A stretch of 64,000 nucleotides of DNA from Candidatus Nitrosocosmicus agrestis (lineage in GTDB: Archaea > Thermoproteota > Nitrososphaeria > Nitrososphaerales > Nitrososphaeraceae). The DNA lies in assembly GCF_008389435.1 (NCBI RefSeq), contig NZ_VUYS01000020.1, forward strand, positions 1-64,000, written 5' to 3'. The position numbers and the translations under genes are program-made. The notes below the pieces were generated by a model that made no database searches, had not been told where the DNA came from, and saw only the letters and a program-made list of their open reading frames with translations. Below are positions 44,009 to 53,790 of the stretch, piece after piece. The stretch's first letter is position 1. The number at the start of each line of letters is the position of its first letter.

Positions 44009-45049
44009 ATGACTACATACGATATCTCATTACTTGTAGGGGACGGCATAGGTCCGGAACTATCGGATTGTGTAGAAAGAGTTCTCCATGAGATACATGA
44101 TCGCTCTTCTTGCATAAGATTCACAATTGGAAAGGTCGAAGCTGGAGATAATGCATTAAAGAATTTTGGCAAGGCATTACCTGACGAGACTTTTGAAAAG
44201 ATAAAAGAATCACAGGCATGTTTAAAATCTCCAGTAGGTGAGTCGGCAGCTGACGTGGTACTAGTATTGCGGAGATACTTTGACCTTTATGCAAATGTAA
44301 GACCATCTAAAAATTATGCCAATATCGATTCTATTTCTACAAATGTAGATTTGATAACTGTTAGAGAAAATACAGAGGATCTCTATTTAGGATGGGAATT
44401 TTTAAGTGATGAGGATACCGCGATATCTCTTAGAAAAATAAGCAGATTCGCTTCGCAAAGGATAGCAAAACATGCTTTTGAAGTCGCAATGAAAAGAGAT
44501 AGGAAAAAGGTAACAATTGTACATAAATCAAATGTTCTTAGGATTAGCGATAGACTATTTATAGAAGCCTCTAGAGAAATTTCAAAACAATATCCAGAGG
44601 TTGAATTTGAGGAAATGTATGTTGACGCATGTGCAATGGAGTTGATAAGGAGGCCCACAAGGTTTGATACAATTTTAACAACCAACCTGTTTGGTGATAT
44701 AATTTCTGACGAAGCAGCTCAAGTAACTGGGAGTATAGGTCTGGCTCCTGCAGCAAATATTGGAGAAAAATTTGCTATGTTTGAGCCAGTTCATGGAGCC
44801 GCATTTGATATAGCCGGAAAAAATATCGCAAACCCCACATCTTTTATTTTAGCCTTGAAAATGATGTTTGATTGGTTAGGGCAAAAATACAATGATAGGA
44901 AACTTATAAATCAAGCATCAAAAGTCGAGAAGGTAATAGACGATCTCTTCAAGGCCAATGTCAAGACAAAAGATATTGGAGGTAAATTTTCAACAATTGA
45001 ATTTAACCAAATACTCATGAATAATCTCAACGAAATAGGATACGAATAA
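44009..45049 (+). CDS. leuB: isopropylmalate dehydrogenase-type enzyme
   Basis: An oxidative decarboxylase of the isocitrate/isopropylmalate dehydrogenase family, 346 residues. Motifs: VGDGIGPELSD, VRENTEDLYLGWEF, KSNVLRISDRLF, DIISDEAAQVTGSIGLAPAANIG, FEPVHGAAFDIAGK. It comes 19 bp after leuA, so 3-isopropylmalate is the expected substrate. The isomerase genes leuC and leuD and ilvC/ilvD are not in this window. Isocitrate or homoisocitrate as substrate remains a lesser alternative. Confidence 0.88.
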   Translation: MTTYDISLLVGDGIGPELSDCVERVLHEIHDRSSCIRFTIGKVEAGDNALKNFGKALPDETFEKIKESQACLKSPVGESAADVVLVLRRYFDLYANVRPSKNYANIDSISTNVDLITVRENTEDLYLGWEFLSDEDTAISLRKISRFASQRIAKHAFEVAMKRDRKKVTIVHKSNVLRISDRLFIEASREISKQYPEVEFEEMYVDACAMELIRRPTRFDTILTTNLFGDIISDEAAQVTGSIGLAPAANIGEKFAMFEPVHGAAFDIAGKNIANPTSFILALKMMFDWLGQKYNDRKLINQASKVEKVIDDLFKANVKTKDIGGKFSTIEFNQILMNNLNEIGYE

Positions 45050-45075
45050 TTTTTAGATTCGTCCGAAAATCACAC

Positions 45076-45669
45076 CTAAAGATGAACTTGATTAATAATG
45101 TCTATCAAATCTTTGAGAATACGACCTGTAGCACCCCAGATTATGTAGTCACCTATTACGAATTTGAACATCTCATAATTTCCAGTAGTATGCTCTTTAT
45201 CAATATCCATTGACATTTCTAATTCTTCTAAAGAAATCTCCAGGATTTCTTCGACTTCTTCATTTGGATTTAGATGAGGTATTGGTTTTGACAACACGAC
45301 AACAAAAGGATAAATCAAAATTTTTGTCGTGTATGTATTAGTTGGAGTTAAACAACCGATTATATTTTCCTCGTGTATTTTTAATCCAATTTCTTCATAA
45401 GTTTCCCTAATTGCGGTTACAATCAGCGATTTATCTTTTTTACAAAATCTACCCCCAGGAAACGAAATCTCTCCAGCATGGTTTCGTAACTTAGAACTCC
45501 TTTTGGTAAATATTATTTTTGGAGTTTTAGGAGTGGGGAAAAAAATTATTACTAGTACTCCAGAATCTCCGTCTTCATGGACTATTTTATTCTTAACTTC
45601 CGAATAATAAATATCCAATGAAAGGGGTACGCTCTTTAGAAAAATGTCATCAATCTTCTTCTCATTCAT
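45076..45669 (-). CDS. NUDIX hydrolase, CoA pyrophosphatase-like
   Basis: A 197-residue NUDIX hydrolase. The segment TKRSSKLRNHAGEISFPGGRFCKKDKSL with TAIRETYEEIGL follows the CoA/acyl-CoA diphosphatase (NUDT7/NudL) signature, including the preceding LRxHAGEISFPGG block. It probably trims oxidised or surplus CoA derivatives. It is convergent with leuB. Confidence 0.85.
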   Translation of the reverse strand: MNEKKIDDIFLKSVPLSLDIYYSEVKNKIVHEDGDSGVLVIIFFPTPKTPKIIFTKRSSKLRNHAGEISFPGGRFCKKDKSLIVTAIRETYEEIGLKIHEENIIGCLTPTNTYTTKILIYPFVVVLSKPIPHLNPNEEVEEILEISLEELEMSMDIDKEHTTGNYEMFKFVIGDYIIWGATGRILKDLIDIINQVHL

Positions 45670-45748
45670 TGGATATGGAAATACTATCCCAAAATGAATT
45701 TAATAAAACTTTTTTATAGAGAAATAAAACTTTAAGGTAGGCTTCAAA

Positions 45749-46528
45749 ATGAATATCATATACGAAATCAATCCGCCAAAAATTCTTCAAGCAGAGCATA
45801 TGGATTTAGCCATGCTGAACAGCGAAAAAGATAAATTTTTGCAACGAGTATCAATTATTTCTGAGATTACCAATGATATTCATCTAACAGATTCAGTTTT
45901 GGGAATTCCAAGAATGTCTAGTGTTTTTGCAGCCCAGTTATTAGCAAACACATTAAAGAACTCATCTTTCAATATTTCCTGCAGTATCAGAACTCGTGAT
46001 AGGAACCTAAATTCCATTATCCAGTCTGTAGCCGATTCGTTAATTGCGAATGTGAGAAGTTTGTTATTTATACTTGGCGATAAACCTACTTTTAGTCATA
46101 ATAATTTTGAAAGTTTTAATGAGAAACCCACTGAAGTAGTCCGTGCACTGAATAATTTTGGGTTTAACAAGTTCGTGAACTTGGTGCTATCCGTTCCAAA
46201 CAGGATTACGAATTCAAAATCTATACAAAAAAAAATTGAGGCACGTCCTAAAAGCTTAATTACCCAAAGCATCAGTTCAATATCTGAAATCCGAACTCTA
46301 AACGAGATTCTTAAGCCTTATAAACTTGATTTGATCCCCTGTATTATGGTACCCTCTCAAAAGAACCGAAAAGCAGCTTCAATCATAGGACTAGATTGGA
46401 GCCAATATGAGGGAGATTTTAATAGTTTTATAGAACAAATAGAGTCTGAGGGAATCAAGGAGATCTTGTTAACATCGCCCAATAGTTTTGATGAAGGTGT
46501 TCAGGTATTGAAAAAAATCATTAAGTAA
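45749..46528 (+). CDS. methylenetetrahydrofolate reductase-like (MetF) protein
   Basis: A 259-residue flavoprotein of the MTHFR barrel type. It begins MNIIYEINPPKI (compare the SFEFFPPK start of MetF). It contains IHLTDSVLGIPRMSSVFAAQLL, ISCSIRTRDRNLNSI where MetF has a CRDRN-like segment, and RSLLFILGDKP (MetF-like LALRGD). The typical C-terminal half is divergent. It may reduce a C1-pterin for methionine synthesis. Confidence 0.75.
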   Translation: MNIIYEINPPKILQAEHMDLAMLNSEKDKFLQRVSIISEITNDIHLTDSVLGIPRMSSVFAAQLLANTLKNSSFNISCSIRTRDRNLNSIIQSVADSLIANVRSLLFILGDKPTFSHNNFESFNEKPTEVVRALNNFGFNKFVNLVLSVPNRITNSKSIQKKIEARPKSLITQSISSISEIRTLNEILKPYKLDLIPCIMVPSQKNRKAASIIGLDWSQYEGDFNSFIEQIESEGIKEILLTSPNSFDEGVQVLKKIIK

Positions 46529-46537
46529 TCTGATAAG

Positions 46538-47323
46538 TTAGAGTTTTTTTTTGTGCTGAGTGATCTCGTTCTTCAATTCATCCAAAACCATTCTATTATA
46601 CTCAAAAAGATTAGTGTCCTCCGTTAGTCTCGGCCTCCTATATTCAATTAGTATTTCCTTTTTAACACGAGCTGGTCTCTTTGTGAAAACAACTACCTTG
46701 TCACCTAGACAGATAGATTCGGAAATATTATGGGTTACAAAAACTATAGTTTTTCTAGTTTTTGCCCAAATTAGTTGAAGTTCTACTAGTAATAAATCTC
46801 TGGTCTGTGAGTCTAACGCTGCAAAAGGTTCATCCATTAAGAGGATATCAGGGTCCATTACTAAGGCTCTAGCTATTGCAACTCTCTGTTTCATTCCCCC
46901 TGATAATTGATAAGTGTATGATTTTGAAAACTTGCTCAAGTCCATCATTTCCAAATAATGCATGGCAATTTTGTTTCGCTTTTCCTTTTCTACACCAACC
47001 ATTTTCAATCCAAATTCCACATTGTCTATGACAGTGAGCCAAGGAAATAATGCATTCTCCTGAAACACCATGATGCGATCTGGCCCTGTTCCAGATACCG
47101 GTTGGCCATTGAGTATGAGCTCTCCATGACTCGGAGTATCAAGTCCAGCTATTATGTTTAAAAGGGTAGATTTTCCACAACCCGAAGGACCTACAAAACA
47201 TACAAACTGACCCTCCTCGATGGATAAATTTACATTGTCTATTGCTAAAACCTTATTTCTTTCTCCGGATGAATCTTTTACGGAGAAGGACTTTGTAATA
47301 TTTCTTAGTTCCAGCTTGCTCAA
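46538..47323 (-). CDS. second ABC transporter ATPase, NitT/TauT/Ssu family
   Basis: A 261-residue ABC ATPase with Walker A GPSGCGKST, FQENALFPWLTV, signature LSGGMKQRVAIARAL, Walker B ILLMDEPFAALD and H-loop FVTHNISESI. It is related to, but clearly diverged from, the ATPase at 17669. No permease or binding-protein gene adjoins it. It could serve permease B, whose own cassette lacks an ATPase, or a system outside the window. It lies convergent to the MetF-like gene. Confidence 0.9.
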   Translation of the reverse strand: MSKLELRNITKSFSVKDSSGERNKVLAIDNVNLSIEEGQFVCFVGPSGCGKSTLLNIIAGLDTPSHGELILNGQPVSGTGPDRIMVFQENALFPWLTVIDNVEFGLKMVGVEKEKRNKIAMHYLEMMDLSKFSKSYTYQLSGGMKQRVAIARALVMDPDILLMDEPFAALDSQTRDLLLVELQLIWAKTRKTIVFVTHNISESICLGDKVVVFTKRPARVKKEILIEYRRPRLTEDTNLFEYNRMVLDELKNEITQHKKKL

Positions 47324-47550
47324 GTAAATTATTCTACAATGGAATTTTACTCAATATAATTTAAATCCTCATTAATTGTCATCCCAAAAAATCTAGAGAA
47401 AAATTTGGTTAGATGGTAAAAAAATTTTGAAATATTTGTTATTTTTTAATGATAAAACGACTTTCAGATTTATTTCTTGAAACTAGATAATAAATCTTTT
47501 AGGTAGTAACCTTTTTTAACAATTTATTTGTTCTGTAGATCATATTCAGT

Positions 47551-49389
47551 TTGCCCAAAAAAATAGTGTTAGATACCAGCATTTTGATTGATGGTCTCAT
47601 AAGTAAAAAGATACTAGAAAATCAATTTGACGATAGTTATGAAATAATAATTCCAAGGGTTGCAATTGACGAGCTTCAATCGCAAGCATGCAAACATCGA
47701 GAGCACGGATTTGTTGGTCTAGAAGAACTTAGAAAAATAAGGGAGTTATCCAATCCTAAGAATATTTTAATAAAAATTCATGGTGAGATGCCAAGCGTGG
47801 AAGATATCAGGTTGGCTAAAAACGGACGGATTGATGCATTAATATTTGATTTAGCCAAGAAGGAGGGTGCAGCTTTGTATACTGCCGATTACATTCAACA
47901 TATAACTGCACTGGCATCGGGGGTCGAGAGCGTTCATAATAGAACAATTTATTCTGATACCTACAATATAGAAAACTATTTTGATAATGATTCTATGAGT
48001 GTCCACCTTATTGAAGGTGTAAAGCCATTAGCAAAAAAAGGGATGCCAGGTAATTTTTCACTTGTTCCGATTTCTGATAAGAAGCTGGATAAATTTACCT
48101 TAAATGAAATCATTAACTATCTTTTTTCTGCGTATGACAAACAAAAAGTTTCAAATATAGAAATTTCATTTGAAGGATGTTATGTTTTGATGTATAAAAA
48201 TTTAAGAATCGTAATAACAACGCCGCCGGTATCTAACAAAATAGAGATTACGGCAGCACGACCAATAAAAAGGCTGACTATAGAAGACTATCACCTAGAC
48301 AAGAACCTAGTACAAAGATTGTCTAAAGATGCGGAAGGAATATTGATAGCAGGTCGTCCAGGTTCTGGTAAAAGTACCTTTGCTAGTAGTATCGCCGAGC
48401 ATTACGTCCAAAATGGTAAACTAGTAAAGACTTTAGAGTCACCTAGGGATCTGCAAGTTCCTGAAAGTGTTATTCAGTATGGGTCATTCAAAAACAGTTA
48501 TGAAAAGGTGGCAGACTTGCTGCTCCTAGTTAGACCCGATTTTACAATTTTTGACGAAGTACGAAGGATCAAAGACTTTGAGTTATTTGCGGATTTACGA
48601 TTAACAGGGATAGGAATGATAGGCGTAATCCACGCTAATGAAGCATTAGACGCCATTCAGCGATTCATAGGAAAAATTGAACTAGGGATGATACCACATG
48701 TAATAGACACGGTTATTTTTATTAACGGAGGAAAGATAGATAAAATTTATGAGCTAAACCTTACAGTCAAAGTACCATCAGGGATGATCGAGCAGGACCT
48801 TTCCAGACCTGTTGTCGAAATCAGAGACTTTTACTCAAAGGAGGTTGAATATGAAATTTACTCATATGGGGAAGAGAATATAATAATCCCATTAAAGAAT
48901 ATAGAAAGTAAACCGGGTTCAGAGAAAAACAATAAGATAAATAAACTTGCAGAGTCAAAGATTCGTGAAGTAATAGCAAGATTTGACCCACAAGCTGAAA
49001 TTAAAATAATTTCAAGCAATAAAATAAAAGTAGCAGTGGCAAAAGAAAAAATTCCCAAAATAATTGGAAGGGGGGGTTCAACCATTTCTGAAATAGAGAA
49101 AATTTTGGGAGTAAAAATCGACGTTGAATCTAAGGTTCCTTCAATTGGAAACGAAATTCCTTTTAGGATAACGGAGTCAGGTTCTCGTATTTACCTTTTG
49201 GTTGATGAATCATATATCGGGAAGAAAGTAAATTTGTTCCTAAATGATGAATCACTGGTCAGTAACCAAATAGGAAAAAGATCAAAATTAAAAATTGACA
49301 AGAAATCTGAAGTGGGTAGAAAGGTTTTCAATAGCATAATGAGCAATAATCAAGATTCCATTAAATTATACGAAAGTCTGGAACCATAA
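47551..49389 (+). CDS. PIN-domain/ATPase/KH protein
   Basis: A 612-residue three-part protein. The N-terminal PIN nuclease-like domain runs from VLDTSILIDGL with acidic residues in DALIFDLAKKEG and YTADYIQH. A PilT-type ATPase has Walker A at G268-R-P-G-S-G-K-S-T and VRPDFTIFDEVRR as the Walker B region. A KH RNA-binding domain has IIGRGGSTISEIEKILG (from residue 504). It is an archaeal family predicted to act on RNA, with unproven function. The start is TTG. Confidence 0.88.
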   Translation: MPKKIVLDTSILIDGLISKKILENQFDDSYEIIIPRVAIDELQSQACKHREHGFVGLEELRKIRELSNPKNILIKIHGEMPSVEDIRLAKNGRIDALIFDLAKKEGAALYTADYIQHITALASGVESVHNRTIYSDTYNIENYFDNDSMSVHLIEGVKPLAKKGMPGNFSLVPISDKKLDKFTLNEIINYLFSAYDKQKVSNIEISFEGCYVLMYKNLRIVITTPPVSNKIEITAARPIKRLTIEDYHLDKNLVQRLSKDAEGILIAGRPGSGKSTFASSIAEHYVQNGKLVKTLESPRDLQVPESVIQYGSFKNSYEKVADLLLLVRPDFTIFDEVRRIKDFELFADLRLTGIGMIGVIHANEALDAIQRFIGKIELGMIPHVIDTVIFINGGKIDKIYELNLTVKVPSGMIEQDLSRPVVEIRDFYSKEVEYEIYSYGEENIIIPLKNIESKPGSEKNNKINKLAESKIREVIARFDPQAEIKIISSNKIKVAVAKEKIPKIIGRGGSTISEIEKILGVKIDVESKVPSIGNEIPFRITESGSRIYLLVDESYIGKKVNLFLNDESLVSNQIGKRSKLKIDKKSEVGRKVFNSIMSNNQDSIKLYESLEP

Positions 49390-51391
49390 TTGCAATATTA
49401 AACAAATATTTTGAAATGTTTTAAGCATAGTTTGAAATAGAGTGCATATTCCCAAGATAATCCTATTTTGAAATTTATCAGCAGTATATAGTAATAAGTT
49501 AACCTAGTTTTCTTTCCGTATTATACGTCGGATTAGAGATAAGTTACTATGCCATTTACCATTTCAACTTAATATGAACTACAGTGGCCTAATTACATGA
49601 TTGATCTTTATTTGCGAACCTTCTAGTTTTAAATTGGTCTCTACATCATTTTGACATTTGAAATTGTCTACACTAACAAGAAGACACCGTTACTTTCGAC
49701 ATCTTCCTTAAAGGCGAAACAACATGATACTATTATAAAAAAACATCAGCTAAAGTGATGAATACTCACTATTTCAATATTCATGTTAAAATATTCATTT
49801 ACCTCCTCAATGATTTACCAAGCGCATACCCAATGAAAATGTATGAACCATCTATAGAATCAAATGCATTAATTAATATAGTTTAGTATTTAATTGATTC
49901 TGCACAAGCATTGAAACCTTAAGTTAATTTTGATCACAAAGTCATAACTTTGCCTAATTGGGAAATAAATAATATCTGATATCGTTGAAAATAATTAATC
50001 AAGGGTTTCCATAATAATTAGCACACCTTATTGTTTCCAAGCCGATTATCAAAAACTAATTCTAATTTAACTGAGCACGAAATTAATGATTTAATATTAG
50101 GATATTTTGCTCTACACTTTTCTTATAGGATAATTTAACAAGTCGTTTAGATATACTAAATTTCGCAACAATTAGAAATATTTCATAATGCAATAAGTTT
50201 AGGTAAACGAGTTGAAAATAATCCCTATTTAACTTCAGAAATGTAGGTTTTTTATTTTCAATTACTACTGGAACACATATTCAAATCCTTATAGCATATT
50301 TGAACTGGAATCTTGGGTGTGATGTCCTTAAATGTTAGTAGGACAAATTCAAAAACATTTATTCAAGAACGCAGCAAAGTATTGCCCGTTAAGTTATAAG
50401 CAAAGGATTTAAACCGCAAGTATTTGTATTTTTTATTAGGATAAGATCAATTATAATAACAATTTGAGCGGTTTCTGGAATTTATAAATGGTATTAAATT
50501 TGAAATTTGGGATTACTGATGGTTAAGATTTATGATGAAGATAAGAGAATGCCAGTTAATTTTAATCTCATTGAAGCATTTAATTTATCAAGTTTAAATT
50601 TCCTTAATTGCGTTATTGGGCTAAAAATTGAAATAGTTGTGGTACACGTTTACTACTTGATCTTAAGAATACGCACTGTAGAAAGCCCATACTTTTTAAG
50701 TTGTAATTTTTGCAATTGGTAACATCATATCTATTGCGAAGCGATGCATTGGTTTTTGTTAATTTTCGCTTTTCTAAATATATAAAAGAAATAGATATCG
50801 AATGTCAGGCCCACTTATTAGATTCTTAATTACTTAACTATTCTAAACCAGCTCAATTGTGTTACTAACAAGAAAACTTATCAATAAAAGTGATTTCAAA
50901 AATTTATGCCAAATAAAGATTTGTTTAAGAACAATAGATAACTTTTCTAAAGGTAACCACTAAATTTTAAATTTACTTTTGCCCATCACATACCTTACAA
51001 TCCAAGAAGAAAAAAGGAAGAAAAACTTTTTGAATTTAAAAATACAGGATCTGATATTGATTAATTATAAAGTCAACCTAGTATTTGTAACCCTCATCAA
51101 AAATTGAAAATTTTTTGAGGCATTTAGATAATTATCACAAAAAAACAACCCAGTATTTTTTGCAATGATTATAACAACTATGATAAGATTACGTCAAATT
51201 TGGTAAAATATTATCTGACAAGGCCAAATGAATACACCGATATAAAAAACTATACGTGAAGTAAGGGACAAACTTTTGGCTATGATAATAGTGGAGTCTC
51301 AGGAGTTATTTACATCCTTACAAATATGAATATTCCACCACAATTTGATAATTACCCGCGTCGTAGATTGTTTGTTGAAATATATACTTGA
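49390..51391. other. gene-poor region before the mutase island
   Basis: About 2 kb, very AT-rich, without a convincing gene. A 71-codon frame at 50507-50722 on the + strand starts with ATG but looks random. No tRNA, IS end or CRISPR repeat was seen. Confidence 0.45.
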
Positions 51392-51616
51392 ATGATTTGC
51401 AGATTAGATAAGCTTCTGCTTCAGAATAGCAAAATATATCAACATATAAACATAGTCTCACATATATCTAGTATGCAATTTTACGATTTGTATAAGCGGA
51501 TTAAATCTATGCATCATAGACGCAATTTAAATCGTGTAATAAACAACAGTGATAACATTTCAAATAGTGACAATAGTTACATTGAAATAAATAGAATTAA
51601 GGAGAATTCTAAATGA
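51392..51616 (+). CDS. hypothetical small protein 1
   Basis: A 74-residue basic protein (begins MICRLDKLLLQNSK). Its end, AAGGAGAATTCTAAATGA, both provides a ribosome binding site for and overlaps by 4 nt the next frame at 51613. The Asn/Ser-rich C-terminus is typical of low-complexity chance frames, so confidence is limited. Confidence 0.4.
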   Translation: MICRLDKLLLQNSKIYQHINIVSHISSMQFYDLYKRIKSMHHRRNLNRVINNSDNISNSDNSYIEINRIKENSK

Positions 51617-51750
51617 AAGAAGCCTTCATATTATTAAAGGTTACCCATAGAGAAATCAGACGGATAATCAAAAAATCAAAAAATGTTTTTTTTGTTAAAA
51701 CAATCAAATCGGTCGAAGTAGCTTCGTGTGGTTTGTTGGAGTGCGTATAA
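51613..51750 (+). CDS. hypothetical small protein 2
   Basis: A 45-codon frame (begins MKEAFILLKVTHREIRR) starting in an ATGA overlap behind an AAGGAG site. The first strand resembles the AsnC/Lrp RAM fold (AFxLLxV) but is too short to be sure. Possibly a truncated regulator. Confidence 0.35.
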   Translation: MKEAFILLKVTHREIRRIIKKSKNVFFVKTIKSVEVASCGLLECV

Positions 51751-51752
51751 CT

Positions 51753-52106
51753 ATGATTAAAGATTTAAAAATAATTTCCCTAGAAAGAGTTGACCAAAAT
51801 CGATGCAATATTTCCGACCCTCCATTCCAGCACAATTTCCTAATCAAAAAACCGAGTATAAAAGCACATTCCTCATCAATGAACTACACCGCCAAGGCCG
51901 AAAAAGACCATGATCCGGAATTGTGTTACATTGTTTCAAAAACTAACAAAGACCACACGGTATTGGCTCCCAATGCGATGCACAGTTGGGTGTTCCGAAT
52001 CAAAACCAAATTCAATCTTCCGATGAAGCTATCTAAGATGCATATACTTGAGCAAACTTTTCAGGCTATTTACTTAATTGGCGGCCAATTCCGCCACAAT
52101 GGGTGA
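51753..52106 (+). CDS. hypothetical protein upstream of the mutase genes
   Basis: A 117-residue frame from the ATG at 51753. GC content rises along it toward the mutase island, and its end overlaps the mutA start by 8 nt. The composition (many Asn, His, Lys, Phe) does not resemble a known domain. It may be a junction fragment created when the island was acquired. Confidence 0.35.
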   Translation: MIKDLKIISLERVDQNRCNISDPPFQHNFLIKKPSIKAHSSSMNYTAKAEKDHDPELCYIVSKTNKDHTVLAPNAMHSWVFRIKTKFNLPMKLSKMHILEQTFQAIYLIGGQFRHNG

Positions 52107-53790
52107 ATTATTTATGTCAGATCTTGCGGCATGGCGCGCTCTCATCGAGAGAGAGCTTGCTGGATCATCCTTTGAGAAATTAGTGTACCGCACTCCTGAA
52201 GATATAGATATAGAGCCGCTGTATACTGAGCGGCCATCTGACCCTCCGATACCAGGAGAAGCCCCGTACGTGAGAGGTACCAACCTACAAGTTACCCCTA
52301 CCGAGCTGTGTATACGTGTATATGGAGAAAACTCGGTCGCCGTTGAGGAACTAAATGGAGGTGCGAATGTTCTGTGGATTGATGCTTACAATGACGGAGC
52401 CCTCGAGGCAGCAGTCGTCGCCAATGCTAACCTTATAGTTGAAATAGAAAAGAACCCCCCGCAAAACTCTCTTGAATGGATTTCACGTAGCCGTGTGGGC
52501 ATCCGAGTCTGGATTGGTATCGATCCTATTAATGCTGTTGCGAAAGGAGTGACTCAGAGTGACTCATTAGCCACACAATTGTCTGAAATTTCAACTCTCA
52601 TCTGCACTTCTCAGAAGAGTTTGCCAAACGTTCGACCGTTGCGTGTGTCAACGACGACCTTCCATGGCGCTGGTGCGGACGCAGCCGATGAGCTCGCACT
52701 TGGCCTCTCGTCGGGTGTCGCCTATTTGCGCTCACTCGTTGATGGTGGATTGTCGATCACTGATGCTGCTCGCACGCTTTGGCTTCAACTACCCGTAGGA
52801 CGCGATACTTTTGGAGAACTGTGTAAGCTACGAGCGGCCCGAATACTTTGGCACAAGGTATTTGCAGCTTCTGGCGCCCCTAATGAGCCGCCGCCGCCCA
52901 TTCACGCCATCGCTTCGGCCCGTACTCAAGCCTTGCACGATCCTTGGAATAACATACTGCGTGTCACAACAGAAATGTTTGCTGCGATTCTCGGTGGTGC
53001 ACAGATCGTGACACCCCGTCCGTTTGACGACCAGTTTGTAACGGTGTCTGCACTCGGTCACCGTGTTGCCCGAAACACAGTTCTCATATTACGTGATGAA
53101 AGTCACCTTGGCCGAGTTATTGATGCAGCTGGCGGAAGCTACTACATCGAGAACCGGACTGATGCGTTGGCCCGTGAGGCTTGGAAACGGTTCACCGCGA
53201 TTGAGAAAGATGGAGGTGTAGCTGAACTTATCAAATCAGGAGCTCTGCGAGCCAGACTTGATGCAGCATGGACTAAGCGCTTGAATAATCTTTCGAAGCG
53301 CAAGGAGCCTATAATAGGTGTTTCAGACTTCGCACTAATTGGCGAGACGCTGCCAGGGGATCCAATCCCAACCGTTTCCGTGCCGGCTGCACCAGCGCTC
53401 GCCGAGCATCGCGATGCCGAGATATTCGAGAAGTTACGCAGTAGGATCGAAGGTGCCCGGCGTGATGTAATTCTTCTCCCTCTCGGGCCCCCATCCGAGC
53501 ATCGTATGCGTACTGGATATTCAACCAGTCTTTTTGGTATAGCCGGCATGCGTACACGTGAGATGACCCAGCCTACAAGTGCTGATGTTGCCGTAATCTG
53601 TGGCACTGACGAACGATATGCTACCGAAGCCGCGGCTGCCGCACGCGCTCTGAAAGCTGCCGGAGCGAAAAAGGTTGCGCTAGCTGGGCGTCCAGGTCCG
53701 CTCGAAGCCGAGCTTCGAACTTCCGGTGTCGACTCATTTCTGTATCTGGGTTGTAACGTAGTTGAAACGCTTGAGGAGTTATTGCTATGA
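52099..53790 (+). CDS. mutA: methylmalonyl-CoA mutase, small subunit
   Basis: The non-catalytic partner in a bacterial-type heterodimeric methylmalonyl-CoA mutase. From ATG 52099 it has 563 residues. The N-terminus [23 protein letters not shown] and [11 protein letters not shown] are family-typical. It retains the mutase barrel ([23 protein letters not shown]) and a C-terminal remnant of the B12-binding domain without the DxHxxG motif. It overlaps the large subunit gene by 4 nt. Codons and GC content are unlike the flanks (rich in CGN Arg, C/G third positions). An in-frame TTG at 52078 and ATG at 52114 are alternative starts. Confidence 0.9.
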   Translation: MGELFMSDLAAWRALIERELAGSSFEKLVYRTPEDIDIEPLYTERPSDPPIPGEAPYVRGTNLQVTPTELCIRVYGENSVAVEELNGGANVLWIDAYNDGALEAAVVANANLIVEIEKNPPQNSLEWISRSRVGIRVWIGIDPINAVAKGVTQSDSLATQLSEISTLICTSQKSLPNVRPLRVSTTTFHGAGADAADELALGLSSGVAYLRSLVDGGLSITDAARTLWLQLPVGRDTFGELCKLRAARILWHKVFAASGAPNEPPPPIHAIASARTQALHDPWNNILRVTTEMFAAILGGAQIVTPRPFDDQFVTVSALGHRVARNTVLILRDESHLGRVIDAAGGSYYIENRTDALAREAWKRFTAIEKDGGVAELIKSGALRARLDAAWTKRLNNLSKRKEPIIGVSDFALIGETLPGDPIPTVSVPAAPALAEHRDAEIFEKLRSRIEGARRDVILLPLGPPSEHRMRTGYSTSLFGIAGMRTREMTQPTSADVAVICGTDERYATEAAAAARALKAAGAKKVALAGRPGPLEAELRTSGVDSFLYLGCNVVETLEELLL

